DNA of 64,000 bases, from NCBI RefSeq assembly GCF_001427125.1, contig NZ_LMGK01000022.1, positions 38,126 through 102,125 on the forward strand, written 5' to 3'. Shown here piece after piece: positions 17,200 to 26,820 of the stretch. Positions within the stretch are counted from its first letter, which is position 1; every line of letters starts with the position of its first letter. The DNA is from Pseudomonas sp. Root562. GTDB taxonomy: Bacteria; Pseudomonadota; Gammaproteobacteria; Pseudomonadales; Pseudomonadaceae. The translations under genes and the position numbers were made by a program. The notes under the pieces were generated by a model. That model did not search any database and had not been told where the DNA came from. It saw only the letters and a program-made list of their open reading frames with translations.

Positions 17200-18807
17200 A
17201 TGCAAAGCAAAACCTTGACCGGCGGCCAGGCGCTGGTGCGTCTGCTGGCCAATTACGGCGTCGATACCGTATTCGGCATTCCCGGCGTTCACACCCTGGA
17301 GCTGTATCGCGGCCTGCCGGGCAGCGGCATTCGCCACGTCTTGACCCGTCACGAACAGGGCGCCAGTTTCATGGCCGACGGTTATGCCCGGGTCAGCGGC
17401 AAGCCCGGCGTGTGCTTCGTCATCACCGGCCCCGGCGTGACCAACGCCGCCACCGGCATCGGCCAGGCTTACGCCGACTCGATTCCGATGCTGGTGATTT
17501 CCAGCGTCAACCACAGCGCCAGTCTCGGCAAGGGGTGGGGCAGCCTGCACGAATGCCAGGACCAACGGGCGATGACCGCGCCGATCACTGCGTTCTCCGC
17601 CGTGGCACTGACCGCCGAAGACCTGCCGGAACTGATCGCCCGGGCCTATGCGGTGTTCGACAGCGAGCGCCCGCGTCCGGTACACATTTCGGTGCCGCTG
17701 GACGTGTTGTCGGCGCCGATTACCCGCGACTGGAGCAATGACGTGGTGCGGCGTCCGACCCGCGGCCCGGCTTGTGCCACCGCCCTTGATGACGCAGCAG
17801 CCAGGCTCATCGGCGCAAAACGGCCGATGATCATCGCCGGTGGCGGTGCCTTGAATGCTACCGAGCAACTGCTGGAGATCAGCACACGACTGGCGGCGCC
17901 GTTGTTCACCAGCGTCGCCGGCAAAGGCCTGTTGCCACCGAACGCAGCGTTGAACGCCGGCTCGTCCCTGTGCGTAGAACCCGGCTGGAAGCTGATTGCC
18001 GAAGCCGACGTGGTGCTGGCGGTCGGCACCGAAATGGCCGACACCGATTTCTGGCGCGAACGCCTGCCGCTCAACGCTCAATTGCTGCGCGTGGACATCG
18101 ACCCGCGCAAGTTCAACGACTTCTACCCGTGCGCGGTGGCTTTGCATGGCGATGCGCAACAAACCCTCAGCGGTTTGCTCGAGCGCCTGCCATCCAGCGT
18201 ACGTGACGCCAGCGCAGCGATTGCCTCGGTTGCCGCGCTACGCGAAGCGGTCAAGGCCAGCCATGGTCCGCTGCAACAGATTCACCAATCGATTCTGGCG
18301 CGCATTGCTGCAGAGCTGCCGGAAAACGCGTTCGTCAGCACCGACATGACCCAACTGGCCTACACCGGCAACTACGCCTTCGACAGTCTTGCCATTCGCA
18401 GCTGGTTGCACCCGACCGGTTACGGGACGTTGGGTTACGGCCTGCCGGCCGGCATTGGCGCCAAGTTTGGCGCACCGCAGCGCCCCGGTCTGGTGCTGGT
18501 GGGCGATGGCGGTTTCCTCTACACCGCTCAGGAACTGGCCACCGCTGTCGAGGAACTGGACAGCCCACTGGTGGTGTTGCTCTGGAATAACGATGCATTG
18601 GGGCAGATCCGCGACGACATGCTCGGCCTCGATATCGAGCCGATTGGCGTGCTGCCGCGCAACCCGGACTTCGCCGCGCTCGCACGTGCATTCGGTTGCA
18701 CCGTGACCCAGCCGCAAAGCCTGGCGGAGCTGCAAACCGACCTGCGCCACGGCTTCAAGCGCAACGGCGTGACCTTGATCGAACTCAAGCATGCCTGCGC
18801 CCATTGA
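17200..18807 (+). CDS. aruI: 2-ketoarginine decarboxylase AruI (TPP-dependent)
   Basis: About 535 residues with the full thiamine-diphosphate decarboxylase layout: an N-terminal PYR domain with catalytic Glu52 in RHEQGASFMADGYAR, a central domain, and a C-terminal PP domain with GDGGFLYTAQEL followed by the metal-binding WNND. It converts 5-guanidino-2-oxopentanoate to 4-guanidinobutyraldehyde and CO2 in the arginine transaminase pathway. The name rests on the family and on aruH directly downstream. ATG 17200 is preferred because GAGG sits 8 bases away; ATG 17194 is too close to it. Confidence 0.88.
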   Translation: MQSKTLTGGQALVRLLANYGVDTVFGIPGVHTLELYRGLPGSGIRHVLTRHEQGASFMADGYARVSGKPGVCFVITGPGVTNAATGIGQAYADSIPMLVISSVNHSASLGKGWGSLHECQDQRAMTAPITAFSAVALTAEDLPELIARAYAVFDSERPRPVHISVPLDVLSAPITRDWSNDVVRRPTRGPACATALDDAAARLIGAKRPMIIAGGGALNATEQLLEISTRLAAPLFTSVAGKGLLPPNAALNAGSSLCVEPGWKLIAEADVVLAVGTEMADTDFWRERLPLNAQLLRVDIDPRKFNDFYPCAVALHGDAQQTLSGLLERLPSSVRDASAAIASVAALREAVKASHGPLQQIHQSILARIAAELPENAFVSTDMTQLAYTGNYAFDSLAIRSWLHPTGYGTLGYGLPAGIGAKFGAPQRPGLVLVGDGGFLYTAQELATAVEELDSPLVVLLWNNDALGQIRDDMLGLDIEPIGVLPRNPDFAALARAFGCTVTQPQSLAELQTDLRHGFKRNGVTLIELKHACAH

Positions 18808-18831
18808 TCTGTATTTGAAGGATATGAAGCC

Positions 18832-20022
18832 ATGCGCTTTTCCGATCTGACTCAACGTATCGCCGGGGACGGCGCTGCCGCCTGGGATATTCATTACCGC
18901 GCTTTGGCACTGCGCGAGCAGGGTGAAGACATCCTGCTGCTGTCCGTGGGCGACCCGGATTTCGACACGCCGCAGCCCATCGTGCAGGGCGCCATCGACA
19001 GTTTGCTCAACGGCAACACTCACTACGCCGAGGTGCGCGGCAAGCGTGCCCTGCGTGAAGCCATCGCCAGGCGCCATCAGCAACGTAGCGGGCAACGCGT
19101 TTCTGCCGATCAGGTCACGGTGCTGGCCGGTGCGCAGTGTGCGCTGTTCGCCGTTGCCCAATGCGTACTGAACCCAGGCGATGAAGTGATCGTCGCCGAG
19201 CCGATGTATGTCACGTACGAGGCAGTGTTCGGTGCCTGTGGCGCCGTGGTAGTGCCCGTGCCGGTGCGCTCGGAGAACGGCTTTCGCGTGTTGCCCGAAG
19301 ACGTTGCCGCACGCATCACCCCGCGTACCCGTGCGTTGGCGCTCAACAGCCCGCACAACCCGTCGGGCGCAAGCTTGCCGCGCAGCACCTGGCAAGCGCT
19401 GGCCGAGCTGTGCATCGGCCATGACCTGTGGCTGATTTCCGATGAGGTCTACAGCGAACTGCTGTTCGAAGGCGAGCACGTCAGCCCGGCGAGCCTGCCG
19501 GGCATGGCCGAGCGCACCGCGACCCTCAACAGCCTGTCGAAATCCCACGCCATGACCGGCTGGCGCGTCGGCTGGGTGGTGGCGCCACCGTCACTGGCCG
19601 CGCACCTGGAAAACCTGGCGCTGTGCATGCTCTACGGTTCGCCGGACTTCATTCAAGACGCCGCGGTGATCGCGCTCGACAGTGACTTGCCGGAGCTGCA
19701 CGCCATGCGCGAGGCCTATCGCCAGCGCCGCGACCTGGTGTGCGACATCCTCGGCAGATGCCCCGGCGTACGGGCGTTGAAGCCCGATGGCGGAATGTTC
19801 GTGATGGTGGATATCCGCGAAACCGGGCTCAGTGCCCAGGCATTTGCCGATCGCTTGCTGGATCGCCACGGCGTTTCGGTGCTGGCCGGTGAAGCTTTCG
19901 GCCCGAGCGCGGCCGGGCATATTCGTCTCGGCCTGGTGGTCGGCGCCGAACCGTTGCGCGATGCCTGTCAGCGCATCGCCCGTTGTGCCCAGGAACTGAT
20001 GGAGGCCCAGGTTGATGCATAA
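18832..20022 (+). CDS. aruH: arginine:pyruvate transaminase AruH
   Basis: 396 residues, a fold-type I PLP aminotransferase. Visible motifs are LLSVGDPDFDTP (36-47), AGAQCALFAVAQC, NSPHNPSGASLP (172-183), SDEVYSELLF and the PLP lysine Lys237 in NSLSKSHAMTGWR, with the carboxylate-binding Arg near GHIRLGL. The sequence closely resembles P. aeruginosa AruH as remembered. It transfers the alpha-amino group of L-arginine to pyruvate, giving 2-ketoarginine and alanine. Its end overlaps the aldehyde dehydrogenase start by 8 bases. It also aligns without gaps over about 250 residues with the aminotransferase half of the fusion protein at 33319. Confidence 0.93.
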   Translation: MRFSDLTQRIAGDGAAAWDIHYRALALREQGEDILLLSVGDPDFDTPQPIVQGAIDSLLNGNTHYAEVRGKRALREAIARRHQQRSGQRVSADQVTVLAGAQCALFAVAQCVLNPGDEVIVAEPMYVTYEAVFGACGAVVVPVPVRSENGFRVLPEDVAARITPRTRALALNSPHNPSGASLPRSTWQALAELCIGHDLWLISDEVYSELLFEGEHVSPASLPGMAERTATLNSLSKSHAMTGWRVGWVVAPPSLAAHLENLALCMLYGSPDFIQDAAVIALDSDLPELHAMREAYRQRRDLVCDILGRCPGVRALKPDGGMFVMVDIRETGLSAQAFADRLLDRHGVSVLAGEAFGPSAAGHIRLGLVVGAEPLRDACQRIARCAQELMEAQVDA

Positions 20023-21430
20023 CCACAAGACATTGTTTATCGATGGCCGCTGGCAAACACCTTCGGGGCAAGGCGTGGCCGAGGTCATTAACCCGGCCAC
20101 CGAGGAAGTCGCCGGCAGCGTGCCGTTGGGCGATGAGCGCGATGTCGACAACGCTGTGGCCGCGGCGCGCAAAGCCTTCGCGTCATGGTCGCGTACACCT
20201 GCCAGCGTTCGCACCGGATACCTCCGTGCCTTGGCCGAACAACTGCGCAACCGCGCCGACGAAATGGCCGCGGTCATCACCGCCGAACTGGGCATGCCGG
20301 TGCAATGGTGCCGCTCGGTGCAAGTGGACGGGCCGATCATCGGCCTTGAGCAGTACATCGAGCTGACGCACTTGATGGACGAAGTGCGCGAAGTCGGCAA
20401 CTCGCTGGTGATTCGCGAGGCGGTCGGTGTCTGCGCCTTTATCAATCCATGGAATTATCCGCTGCATCAACTGATCGGCAAGCTGGCCCCGGCACTGGCT
20501 GCTGGCTGCACGGTGGTGGTCAAGCCGAGTCAGGAAACGCCGCTGCACGCGTTTTTGCTGGCGCAAATGATCGAAGCCATTGGCCTGCCGGCCGGGGTGT
20601 TCAATCTGGTCAGCGGGCCGGGTTCGAAGGTTGGTGAAGCACTGGCCAAGCACCCGGATGTCGACATGGTGTCGTTCACCGGTTCTACCGGCGCAGGCGT
20701 TCGTGTGGCACAGGCGGCAGCGCCTTCAGTGAAACGGGTGTGTCTGGAGTTGGGTGGCAAGTCGCCGCTGCTGATCGCCGAAGACGCCGACCTGGCCGCA
20801 GCGGTTCGTTATGGCGTGCAGGACGTGATGATCAACTCCGGTCAAACCTGCACGGCTCTGACCCGCATGCTGCTGCCAGCCAGTCGCTACGCCGAAGCGC
20901 TGGAGCTTGCGCTGGCCGAAACCCTGAGCCTGAAAATGGGCGATCCGCTCGACCCGTACAGTTTTCTCGGGCCGATGTGTTCGGCGGGGCAACGTCGCAC
21001 CGTGCTCGATTACATCAAGGTCGGGCAACAGGAAGGTGCGCGGCTGTTGTGCGGTGGTGATACGCCGTCAGCATTTGAACGGGGTTTCTACGTCAGCCCG
21101 ACGCTGTTCGCCGATGTCGACAACCGCATGCGCATCGCCCAGGAAGAAATCTTCGGCCCGGTGCTGTGCCTGATTCCCTATGCCGATGAAGCGCAAGCCA
21201 TCCAGATCGCCAACGACTCGCCGTTCGGCCTGTCCAGTGGCGTGTGGGCCGGCAGCGCCGAGCGTGCCTTGCATCTGGGGCGGCAAATGCGTGCGGGCCA
21301 ATGCTTCCTCAACGGCGCGGCGTTCAACTATCAGGCGCCGTTCGGCGGTTACAAACAATCGGGCAATGGTCGGGAGTGGGGGGAAGAAGGACTGAACGAA
21401 TTTGTCGAAGTGAAGGCGATCCAGGTGTGA
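20015..21430 (+). CDS. aldehyde dehydrogenase, probable 4-guanidinobutyraldehyde step
   Basis: 471 residues of the NAD(P)-dependent aldehyde dehydrogenase family. It has the cofactor run FTGSTGAGVRV (221-231), the general base Glu245 in LELGGKSP and the catalytic Cys279 in NSGQTCTALTR. GGAGG at 20001-20005 fixes the start at ATG 20015, inside the aruH end. The product of AruI is an aldehyde, so oxidation to 4-guanidinobutyrate is the natural role; this is inferred from the overlap with aruH. In P. aeruginosa that step is assigned to KauB encoded elsewhere, so a dedicated enzyme here would be a local addition. Confidence 0.9.
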   Translation: MHNHKTLFIDGRWQTPSGQGVAEVINPATEEVAGSVPLGDERDVDNAVAAARKAFASWSRTPASVRTGYLRALAEQLRNRADEMAAVITAELGMPVQWCRSVQVDGPIIGLEQYIELTHLMDEVREVGNSLVIREAVGVCAFINPWNYPLHQLIGKLAPALAAGCTVVVKPSQETPLHAFLLAQMIEAIGLPAGVFNLVSGPGSKVGEALAKHPDVDMVSFTGSTGAGVRVAQAAAPSVKRVCLELGGKSPLLIAEDADLAAAVRYGVQDVMINSGQTCTALTRMLLPASRYAEALELALAETLSLKMGDPLDPYSFLGPMCSAGQRRTVLDYIKVGQQEGARLLCGGDTPSAFERGFYVSPTLFADVDNRMRIAQEEIFGPVLCLIPYADEAQAIQIANDSPFGLSSGVWAGSAERALHLGRQMRAGQCFLNGAAFNYQAPFGGYKQSGNGREWGEEGLNEFVEVKAIQV

Positions 21431-21455
21431 CCGTTGGCGATTCAAACGTTGTACG

Positions 21456-21479
21456 CACCGGGCCTTGGTCCGGTGTTTT
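21456..21479 (+). terminator. rho-independent terminator after the aldehyde dehydrogenase
   Basis: Stem CACCGG (21456-21461) and CCGGTG (21470-21475) with an 8-base loop, followed by TTTT. It closes the aruIH-aldehyde dehydrogenase unit before the ABC transporter genes. Confidence 0.75.
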
Positions 21480-21528
21480 GCGTTGTTTTGAATGGGTATT
21501 CCGTTAGCTTTTGATCAGGGGCAATCCA

Positions 21529-23130
21529 ATGAGCGATAACAAAAACAAGATTACTCAAGCGAACCATGAATTCAGCTTCCCGCGTCGCGACTTCTTGAGG
21601 TACAGCGCCGCGGCGGCTGCCGTAGCCGGGGCGTTCTCCATGGGCCTGCCGTTTGGCGCCATGGCGGCGCAGGCGACGCCGAAACCCGGTGGTGTATTGC
21701 GCCTGGGCCTGGCCGGTGGCAGCACCACCGATTCGAAAGACCCCGGCTCCTGGGTCGATACCTTCACCTTCGTCGGGTTCTCGGCGATCTATAACACCCT
21801 GACCGAGATTGCCGTCGACGGCACGGCGATCCCCGAACTGGCCGAAAGCTGGACCTCGAGCCCGGACGCACGGGTCTGGACGTTCAAATTGCGCCAGGGC
21901 GTGACCTTCCACAATGGCAAGACCCTGACCGCCGACGATGTGGTCGCCTCGATCCAGCATCACCTCGGGGAAAAATCCAGCTCGGCGGCCAAAACCGTGC
22001 TGGGCGATGTGGCCAAGGTCAGTGCCAACGGCAGCGACAGCGTGGTGTTCGAACTCAAATCAGGCAACGCCGATTTCACCTACGTGGTTGCCGATTACCA
22101 TCTGGTGATCATGCCGAGCAAGGACGGTGTGCCGGACTGGCAGGCTGGTGTCGGTACCGGCGGTTATCGTTTGAAGGATTTCGAACCGGGCGTGCGCATG
22201 ACCCTGGAACGCAGCCCGGATTACTGGAAGGCAGGGCGGGCACACTTCGCCGGCGCCGAGCTGATTGCAATTGGCGATGGCGCGGCGCGAATCAACGCAC
22301 TGGTCACCGGGCAAGTCGACGTGATCAACAAGGTCGACTTGAAAACCGTGGCATTGCTCAAGCGCAACCCGAACCTGGTGATCGAGGAAACCAAAGGCGC
22401 GCAGCACTACACCTTCCCGATGCTCACCGACAGCCAGGTGTTTCAGAACAATGACGTGCGCCTGGCAATGAAGCATGCGATCAACCGCGAAACCTTGTTG
22501 GCCTCGGTGCTGTACGGCTACGGCCTGGTCGGCAACGACCATCCGATCCAGCCCGGTAGCCGCTTCATCAACACCGCACTGGAGCAGCGCACCTACGATC
22601 CGGAGAAGTCGCGCTTCTATCTGAAAAAGGCCGGCCTGGATTCGCTCAAGGTGCGCCTGCAAGCCTCCGACGCGGCGTATACCGGCGCTGTCGACGCATC
22701 CGTGTTGTTCAAGGAGCAGGCCCGTGCAGCCGGGATCGACATCGATGTGGTGCGTGAACCGGCCGACGGCTTTTTCACCAACGTGTGGATGAAGCAGCCG
22801 TTTACCACCTCGTTCTGGTACAGCAGCCTGACCGCCGACCGCATGTTCAGCATCGGTTACGCCAAAGGCGCAGCGTGGAACGAAACCCACTGGGACAACC
22901 CGCGATTCAATCAACTGCTGAATGCCGCCCGTGGCGAGATGAACGAACCGCTGCGCCGCGAGATGTACAACGAAATGCAGGGCCTGTGCCGCGATGAGGG
23001 CGGGGCGATTGTGCCGTTGTTTGCCAGTTCCGTGGCAGCGCGATCCAACCGTGTCGCGCACGGCGGGCAGACAGCGCCGTATGGCGAACTGGATGGCTTG
23101 CGGGTGATCGAGCGGTGGTGGCAGGCATAA
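21529..23130 (+). CDS. ABC transporter solute-binding protein, family 5 (DppA/OppA type), Tat-exported
   Basis: 533 residues. The N-terminus carries a twin-arginine signal (FPRRDFLRYSA, Arg19-Arg20) followed by an alanine-rich hydrophobic stretch and AMAAQA cleavage region, unusual because most family 5 binding proteins use Sec. The body shows the SBP_bac_5 pattern (AESWTSSPDARVWTFKLRQG, VTFHNGKTLTADDVV). It binds a peptide or similar solute in the periplasm for the permeases downstream. A further in-frame TTG at 21511 lacks a ribosome site. Its place between aruH and the quinone reductase suggests import of an arginine-containing peptide or guanidino compound; that is inference. Confidence 0.92.
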   Translation: MSDNKNKITQANHEFSFPRRDFLRYSAAAAAVAGAFSMGLPFGAMAAQATPKPGGVLRLGLAGGSTTDSKDPGSWVDTFTFVGFSAIYNTLTEIAVDGTAIPELAESWTSSPDARVWTFKLRQGVTFHNGKTLTADDVVASIQHHLGEKSSSAAKTVLGDVAKVSANGSDSVVFELKSGNADFTYVVADYHLVIMPSKDGVPDWQAGVGTGGYRLKDFEPGVRMTLERSPDYWKAGRAHFAGAELIAIGDGAARINALVTGQVDVINKVDLKTVALLKRNPNLVIEETKGAQHYTFPMLTDSQVFQNNDVRLAMKHAINRETLLASVLYGYGLVGNDHPIQPGSRFINTALEQRTYDPEKSRFYLKKAGLDSLKVRLQASDAAYTGAVDASVLFKEQARAAGIDIDVVREPADGFFTNVWMKQPFTTSFWYSSLTADRMFSIGYAKGAAWNETHWDNPRFNQLLNAARGEMNEPLRREMYNEMQGLCRDEGGAIVPLFASSVAARSNRVAHGGQTAPYGELDGLRVIERWWQA

Positions 23131-23163
23131 AACCGGCTCTTGAAACCTGTGGAGATCAACGGC

Positions 23164-23338
23164 TGATCGTTCCCATGCTCCGCGTGGGAATGTCTCTAGG
23201 GACGCTCTGCGTCCAGTGACGCGGAGCGTCACGGGCTGCATTCCCACGCGAAGCGTTGGGAATGTCTCTAGGGACGCTCTGCGTCCAGTGACGCGGAGCG
23301 TCACGGGCTGCATTCCCACGCGAAGCGTTGGAACGATC
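23164..23338. repeat. palindromic intergenic repeat with two 72-base tandem copies
   Basis: A 72-base unit beginning GGGAATGTCTCTAGGGACG occurs twice head to tail (23186-23257 and 23258-23329), flanked by GATCGTTCCCA and GGAACGATCA ends. Each unit contains inverted pairs built on GACGCTC/GAGCGTC and CCCACGCG/CGCGTGGG. It is the same family as bases 1-106. It lies inside the transporter operon, between the binding protein and the first permease. Confidence 0.9.
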
Positions 23339-23371
23339 ATTCAAGGCCTGCAATCCGTCTTAAGGAACTGC

Positions 23372-24334
23372 ATGATGAGAAGTATTTTCAAGCTGTTGGG
23401 GCAACGTTTGGCCCTGGGCCTGTTATCGCTGTTCGCCGTATCGGTGATCATCTTCCTGGCTGTCGGCCTGCTCCCGGGTGACATCGCCCAAGCCATGCTC
23501 GGCCAGTCCGCCACTCCGGAAACCGTGGCGGCTTACCGCGCGCAATTGGGCCTGGACCTGCCGCCGCTGACCCGTTTCGGGCACTGGATCTGGCAATTGC
23601 TGCAGGGCGATCTCGGCGTGTCACTGGCCAACCAGCGACCCATCGCCGACCTGGTCGGTTCGCGCCTGGGCAACACCTTCAGCCTCGCATTGCTGGCGGC
23701 GCTGGTATCGGTGCCACTGGCGTTGCTGCTGGGCATGCTCGCGGCGTTGTATCGCAATAGCTGGTTTGATCGCTTGCTCAATACCTCGGCGTTGAGCGCT
23801 GTGTCGTTCCCCGAGTTCTTCGTCGCCTACATCCTGATTCTGCTGTTCGCGGTCAAGCTCAACTGGTTCCCGAGCATCTCCAACCTGTCGCCAGACGCCT
23901 CCCTCGGCACAGTGCTGGAACGTTCGGTGCTGCCGGTGGCGACCCTGAGCCTGGTGGTGATCGCGCAGATGATGCGCATGACTCGCGCATCCCTGATCAA
24001 TTTGCTGGCCAGCCCCTACATCGAAATGGCCCGGCTCAAGGGCATCAGCCAATCGCGGATCATCTTTCGCCATGCCTTGCCCAACGCCCTGGCGCCGATC
24101 GTCAACGTCGTCGCGTTGAACCTGGCGTACCTGGTGGTCGGCGTGGTGGTGGTCGAGGTGGTGTTTGTCTATCCGGGGCTCGGTCAGTTATTGGTGGACT
24201 CGGTGGCCAAGCGCGACATTCCGGTGGTACAGGCCTGCAGCCTGATCTTTGCCGCGACGTACATCCTGCTCAACACCAGCGCCGATGTGCTGTCGATCGC
24301 CAGCAATCCACGCCTGATGCATCCGAAGGGGTAG
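23372..24334 (+). CDS. ABC transporter permease (DppB type)
   Basis: About 320 residues with six membrane segments and the C-terminal EAA loop region (MARLKGISQSRIIFRHALPNA spans the coupling helix). The start is ATG 23372 or the adjacent ATG 23375, after AAGGA; the frame stays open upstream only because it runs through the intergenic repeat. It forms the channel with the DppC-type permease 4 bases downstream. Confidence 0.92.
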   Translation: MMRSIFKLLGQRLALGLLSLFAVSVIIFLAVGLLPGDIAQAMLGQSATPETVAAYRAQLGLDLPPLTRFGHWIWQLLQGDLGVSLANQRPIADLVGSRLGNTFSLALLAALVSVPLALLLGMLAALYRNSWFDRLLNTSALSAVSFPEFFVAYILILLFAVKLNWFPSISNLSPDASLGTVLERSVLPVATLSLVVIAQMMRMTRASLINLLASPYIEMARLKGISQSRIIFRHALPNALAPIVNVVALNLAYLVVGVVVVEVVFVYPGLGQLLVDSVAKRDIPVVQACSLIFAATYILLNTSADVLSIASNPRLMHPKG

Positions 24335-24337
24335 TTC

Positions 24338-25165
24338 ATGAACCTGTTCAAACAATTGATCCGGGCGCCGCTGAGCGCGAAATTCGGGCTGCTGGTGATT
24401 GTGCTGTACATCCTCGTGGCGTTGTTCGCGCCGCTGCTTGCACCGTTCGGTGAAACCCAGGTCGTGGGCGAGGGCTTCGCACCCTGGGGCGGGCAGTTCC
24501 TGTTGGGCACCGATAACCTGGGGCGTGACATGTTCAGCCGTCTGGTCTACGGCGCCCGCAACACCCTGGGCATTGCCTTCCTGACCACGCTGCTGGCGTT
24601 CTTGCTTGGTGGTTCGTGCGGGTTGGTTGCAGCGATCAAGGGGGGCTGGATCGATCAGGGTTTGTCGCGAGTCGTGGATATTCTGATGGCGATTCCGCAA
24701 TTGATCTTCGCGTTGCTTATCCTCAGCGTGGTCGGCACCACGGCGACCTCGCTCGTGCTGGTGATTGCGCTGCTGGATGCGACCCGGGTGTTTCGCCTGT
24801 CACGGGCGGTGGCGATGAACGTGGTGGTGCAAGACTTCGTCGAAGCCGCACGCTTGCGGGGGGAAGGCCTGTACTGGCTGGTGACCCGTGAAGTGCTACC
24901 CAATGCCGCAGCGCCACTGATTGCCGAGTTCGGCCTGCGCTTCTGTTTCGTGTTCCTGTTCATCAGTGCCTTGTCGTTCCTCGGCCTGGGCATTCAACCG
25001 CCCACCGCCGACTGGGGCAGCATGGTGCGCGACAACGCCGTGCTGATCACCTTCGGCGACATCAGCCCGCTGCTGCCCGCCCTGGCCGTGGCGTTGATCA
25101 CGGTCAGCGTCAACTTCGTCGTCGACTGGATGCTGCACAAGTCCAGCGGCCTAAAGGAGTGCTGA
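24338..25165 (+). CDS. ABC transporter permease (DppC type)
   Basis: 275 residues. It has the typical N-terminal membrane segment, the LLGTDNLGRDMFSRLVYGAR signature, and the coupling loop EAARLRGEGLYWLVTREVLPN. It starts 4 bases after the DppB-type gene with AAGGGG upstream, and ends 2 bases before the ATPase start. It is the second channel subunit of the same importer. Confidence 0.92.
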   Translation: MNLFKQLIRAPLSAKFGLLVIVLYILVALFAPLLAPFGETQVVGEGFAPWGGQFLLGTDNLGRDMFSRLVYGARNTLGIAFLTTLLAFLLGGSCGLVAAIKGGWIDQGLSRVVDILMAIPQLIFALLILSVVGTTATSLVLVIALLDATRVFRLSRAVAMNVVVQDFVEAARLRGEGLYWLVTREVLPNAAAPLIAEFGLRFCFVFLFISALSFLGLGIQPPTADWGSMVRDNAVLITFGDISPLLPALAVALITVSVNFVVDWMLHKSSGLKEC

Positions 25166-25167
25166 AC

Positions 25168-26811
25168 ATGACGACGTCCAAACCATTGCTGGAAATCCGC
25201 GACCTGCACATCGAAGGTCACTACGAAGACGCGTGGCATCCGCTGATCAAGGGCATCGACCTGACACTGCAACGCGGCGAGGTCCTGGGACTGATCGGTG
25301 AGTCCGGCGCGGGGAAGTCGACCCTAGGGCTGGCGGCCATGGGCTACACCCGTGACGGCTGCCGGATCACTGGAGGCTCGGTGCATTTCGACGGCATCGA
25401 CTTGCTCAAGGCCAAACCCGAAGCCCTGCGCAAGCTGCGCGGTTTGCGCATCGCTTATGTAGCGCAAAGTGCGGCGGCCTCGTTCAATCCTGCCCATCGG
25501 CTGATTGACCAGCACGTTGAAACCGCCGTGACAAACGGGGGTATGAGCCGCGATCAGGCCATGGCCGAAGCCGTTGAGCTGTATCGCGTGCTGCGTCTGC
25601 CCAGTCCGGAAACCATCGGCCAGCGCTATCCGCATCAAGTGTCTGGCGGTCAGTTACAGCGAGTGATGACCGCCATGGCCATGGCTTGCCACCCGGACCT
25701 GATCATCTTCGACGAACCGACCACCGCGCTGGACGTCACCACCCAGATCGAAGTGCTCGCGGCGATACGCGATGCGGTGAAGACCTACGGCAGCGCGGCG
25801 ATCTACATCAGCCACGATCTTGCGGTGGTCGCGCAAATGGCCGACCGCATCATGGTGCTGCGTCACGGCAAACGGGTGGAAGAGGCCGTGACCCGCAAGA
25901 TGCTCGGCGACCCGCAGGAGGACTACACCAAATCGTTGTGGGCGGTGCGCAGTTTCCGCACTGAACCCAAGGCGTGTCCACAGCAGGAACAGCCGCTGCT
26001 TGAACTGCGCAAGAGTTGCGCCAGCTACGGACATCAACCGGTGCTGCATGACGTTTCGTTGCAGCTGTATCGCGGCCAGACCCTGGCGGTGATCGGCGAA
26101 TCGGGCAGTGGCAAAAGCTCTACGGCTCGGTTGATCACCGGTTTGCTGCCGCCCACCTATGGCGAGGTGCTGTATGACGGCCAGCCACTGCCGGCGGACT
26201 TTCGCCAGCGCTGCAAAGAGCAACTGCGGCGCATCCAGATGATCTATCAGATCCCGGACACCGCACTGAACCCGCGTCAGCGCATCGTCGACATCATCGG
26301 CCGGCCGCTGACGTTTTATCTGGGGCTCAAAGGCAAAGCGATGCGCACACGGGTCGCCGAGTTGCTGGAAATGATCGAGCTGGACCCGGCAACCTTCATG
26401 GAGCGCCAGCCCCGGGAGTTGTCCGGAGGGCAGAAGCAACGCATCTGCATTGCCAGGGCATTGGCGGCCGATCCGCAATTGATCATCTGCGATGAAGTGA
26501 CGTCCGCCCTCGATCAATTGGTGGCCGAAGGCGTGCTCAAGCTGCTCAACCGCATACAGCAACAGCTCGGCGTCGCCTACCTGTTCATCACCCATGACGT
26601 CGCCACCGTGCGGGCGATTGCCGATCACGTGCTGGTGATGCAGCGGGGCAGGGTGGTCGACCAAGGCACGCGCAGCCAGATCTTCACGCCGCCGCACGAG
26701 GACTACACCGGACTGCTGTTTTCTTCCGAACCGCAAATGGACCCGGACTGGCTCGACCGTTTGCTGGCGAGCCGCACCAAGAATTCAAACCCTACGCTGG
26801 AAAAAGTCTAA
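25168..26811 (+). CDS. dual ABC ATPase (DppD-DppF fused type)
   Basis: 547 residues with two complete nucleotide-binding domains. The first has Walker A GESGAGKST (near 38-46), signature VSGGQLQR and Walker B LIIFDEP. The second (from about 280) has Walker A GESGSGKSS, signature LSGGQKQR and Walker B LIICDEV. AAGGAG eight bases upstream selects ATG 25168. One polypeptide carrying both ATPases is common in YejF-type transporters. It powers the importer encoded just upstream. Confidence 0.93.
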   Translation: MTTSKPLLEIRDLHIEGHYEDAWHPLIKGIDLTLQRGEVLGLIGESGAGKSTLGLAAMGYTRDGCRITGGSVHFDGIDLLKAKPEALRKLRGLRIAYVAQSAAASFNPAHRLIDQHVETAVTNGGMSRDQAMAEAVELYRVLRLPSPETIGQRYPHQVSGGQLQRVMTAMAMACHPDLIIFDEPTTALDVTTQIEVLAAIRDAVKTYGSAAIYISHDLAVVAQMADRIMVLRHGKRVEEAVTRKMLGDPQEDYTKSLWAVRSFRTEPKACPQQEQPLLELRKSCASYGHQPVLHDVSLQLYRGQTLAVIGESGSGKSSTARLITGLLPPTYGEVLYDGQPLPADFRQRCKEQLRRIQMIYQIPDTALNPRQRIVDIIGRPLTFYLGLKGKAMRTRVAELLEMIELDPATFMERQPRELSGGQKQRICIARALAADPQLIICDEVTSALDQLVAEGVLKLLNRIQQQLGVAYLFITHDVATVRAIADHVLVMQRGRVVDQGTRSQIFTPPHEDYTGLLFSSEPQMDPDWLDRLLASRTKNSNPTLEKV

Positions 26812-26820
26812 GGAACCACC

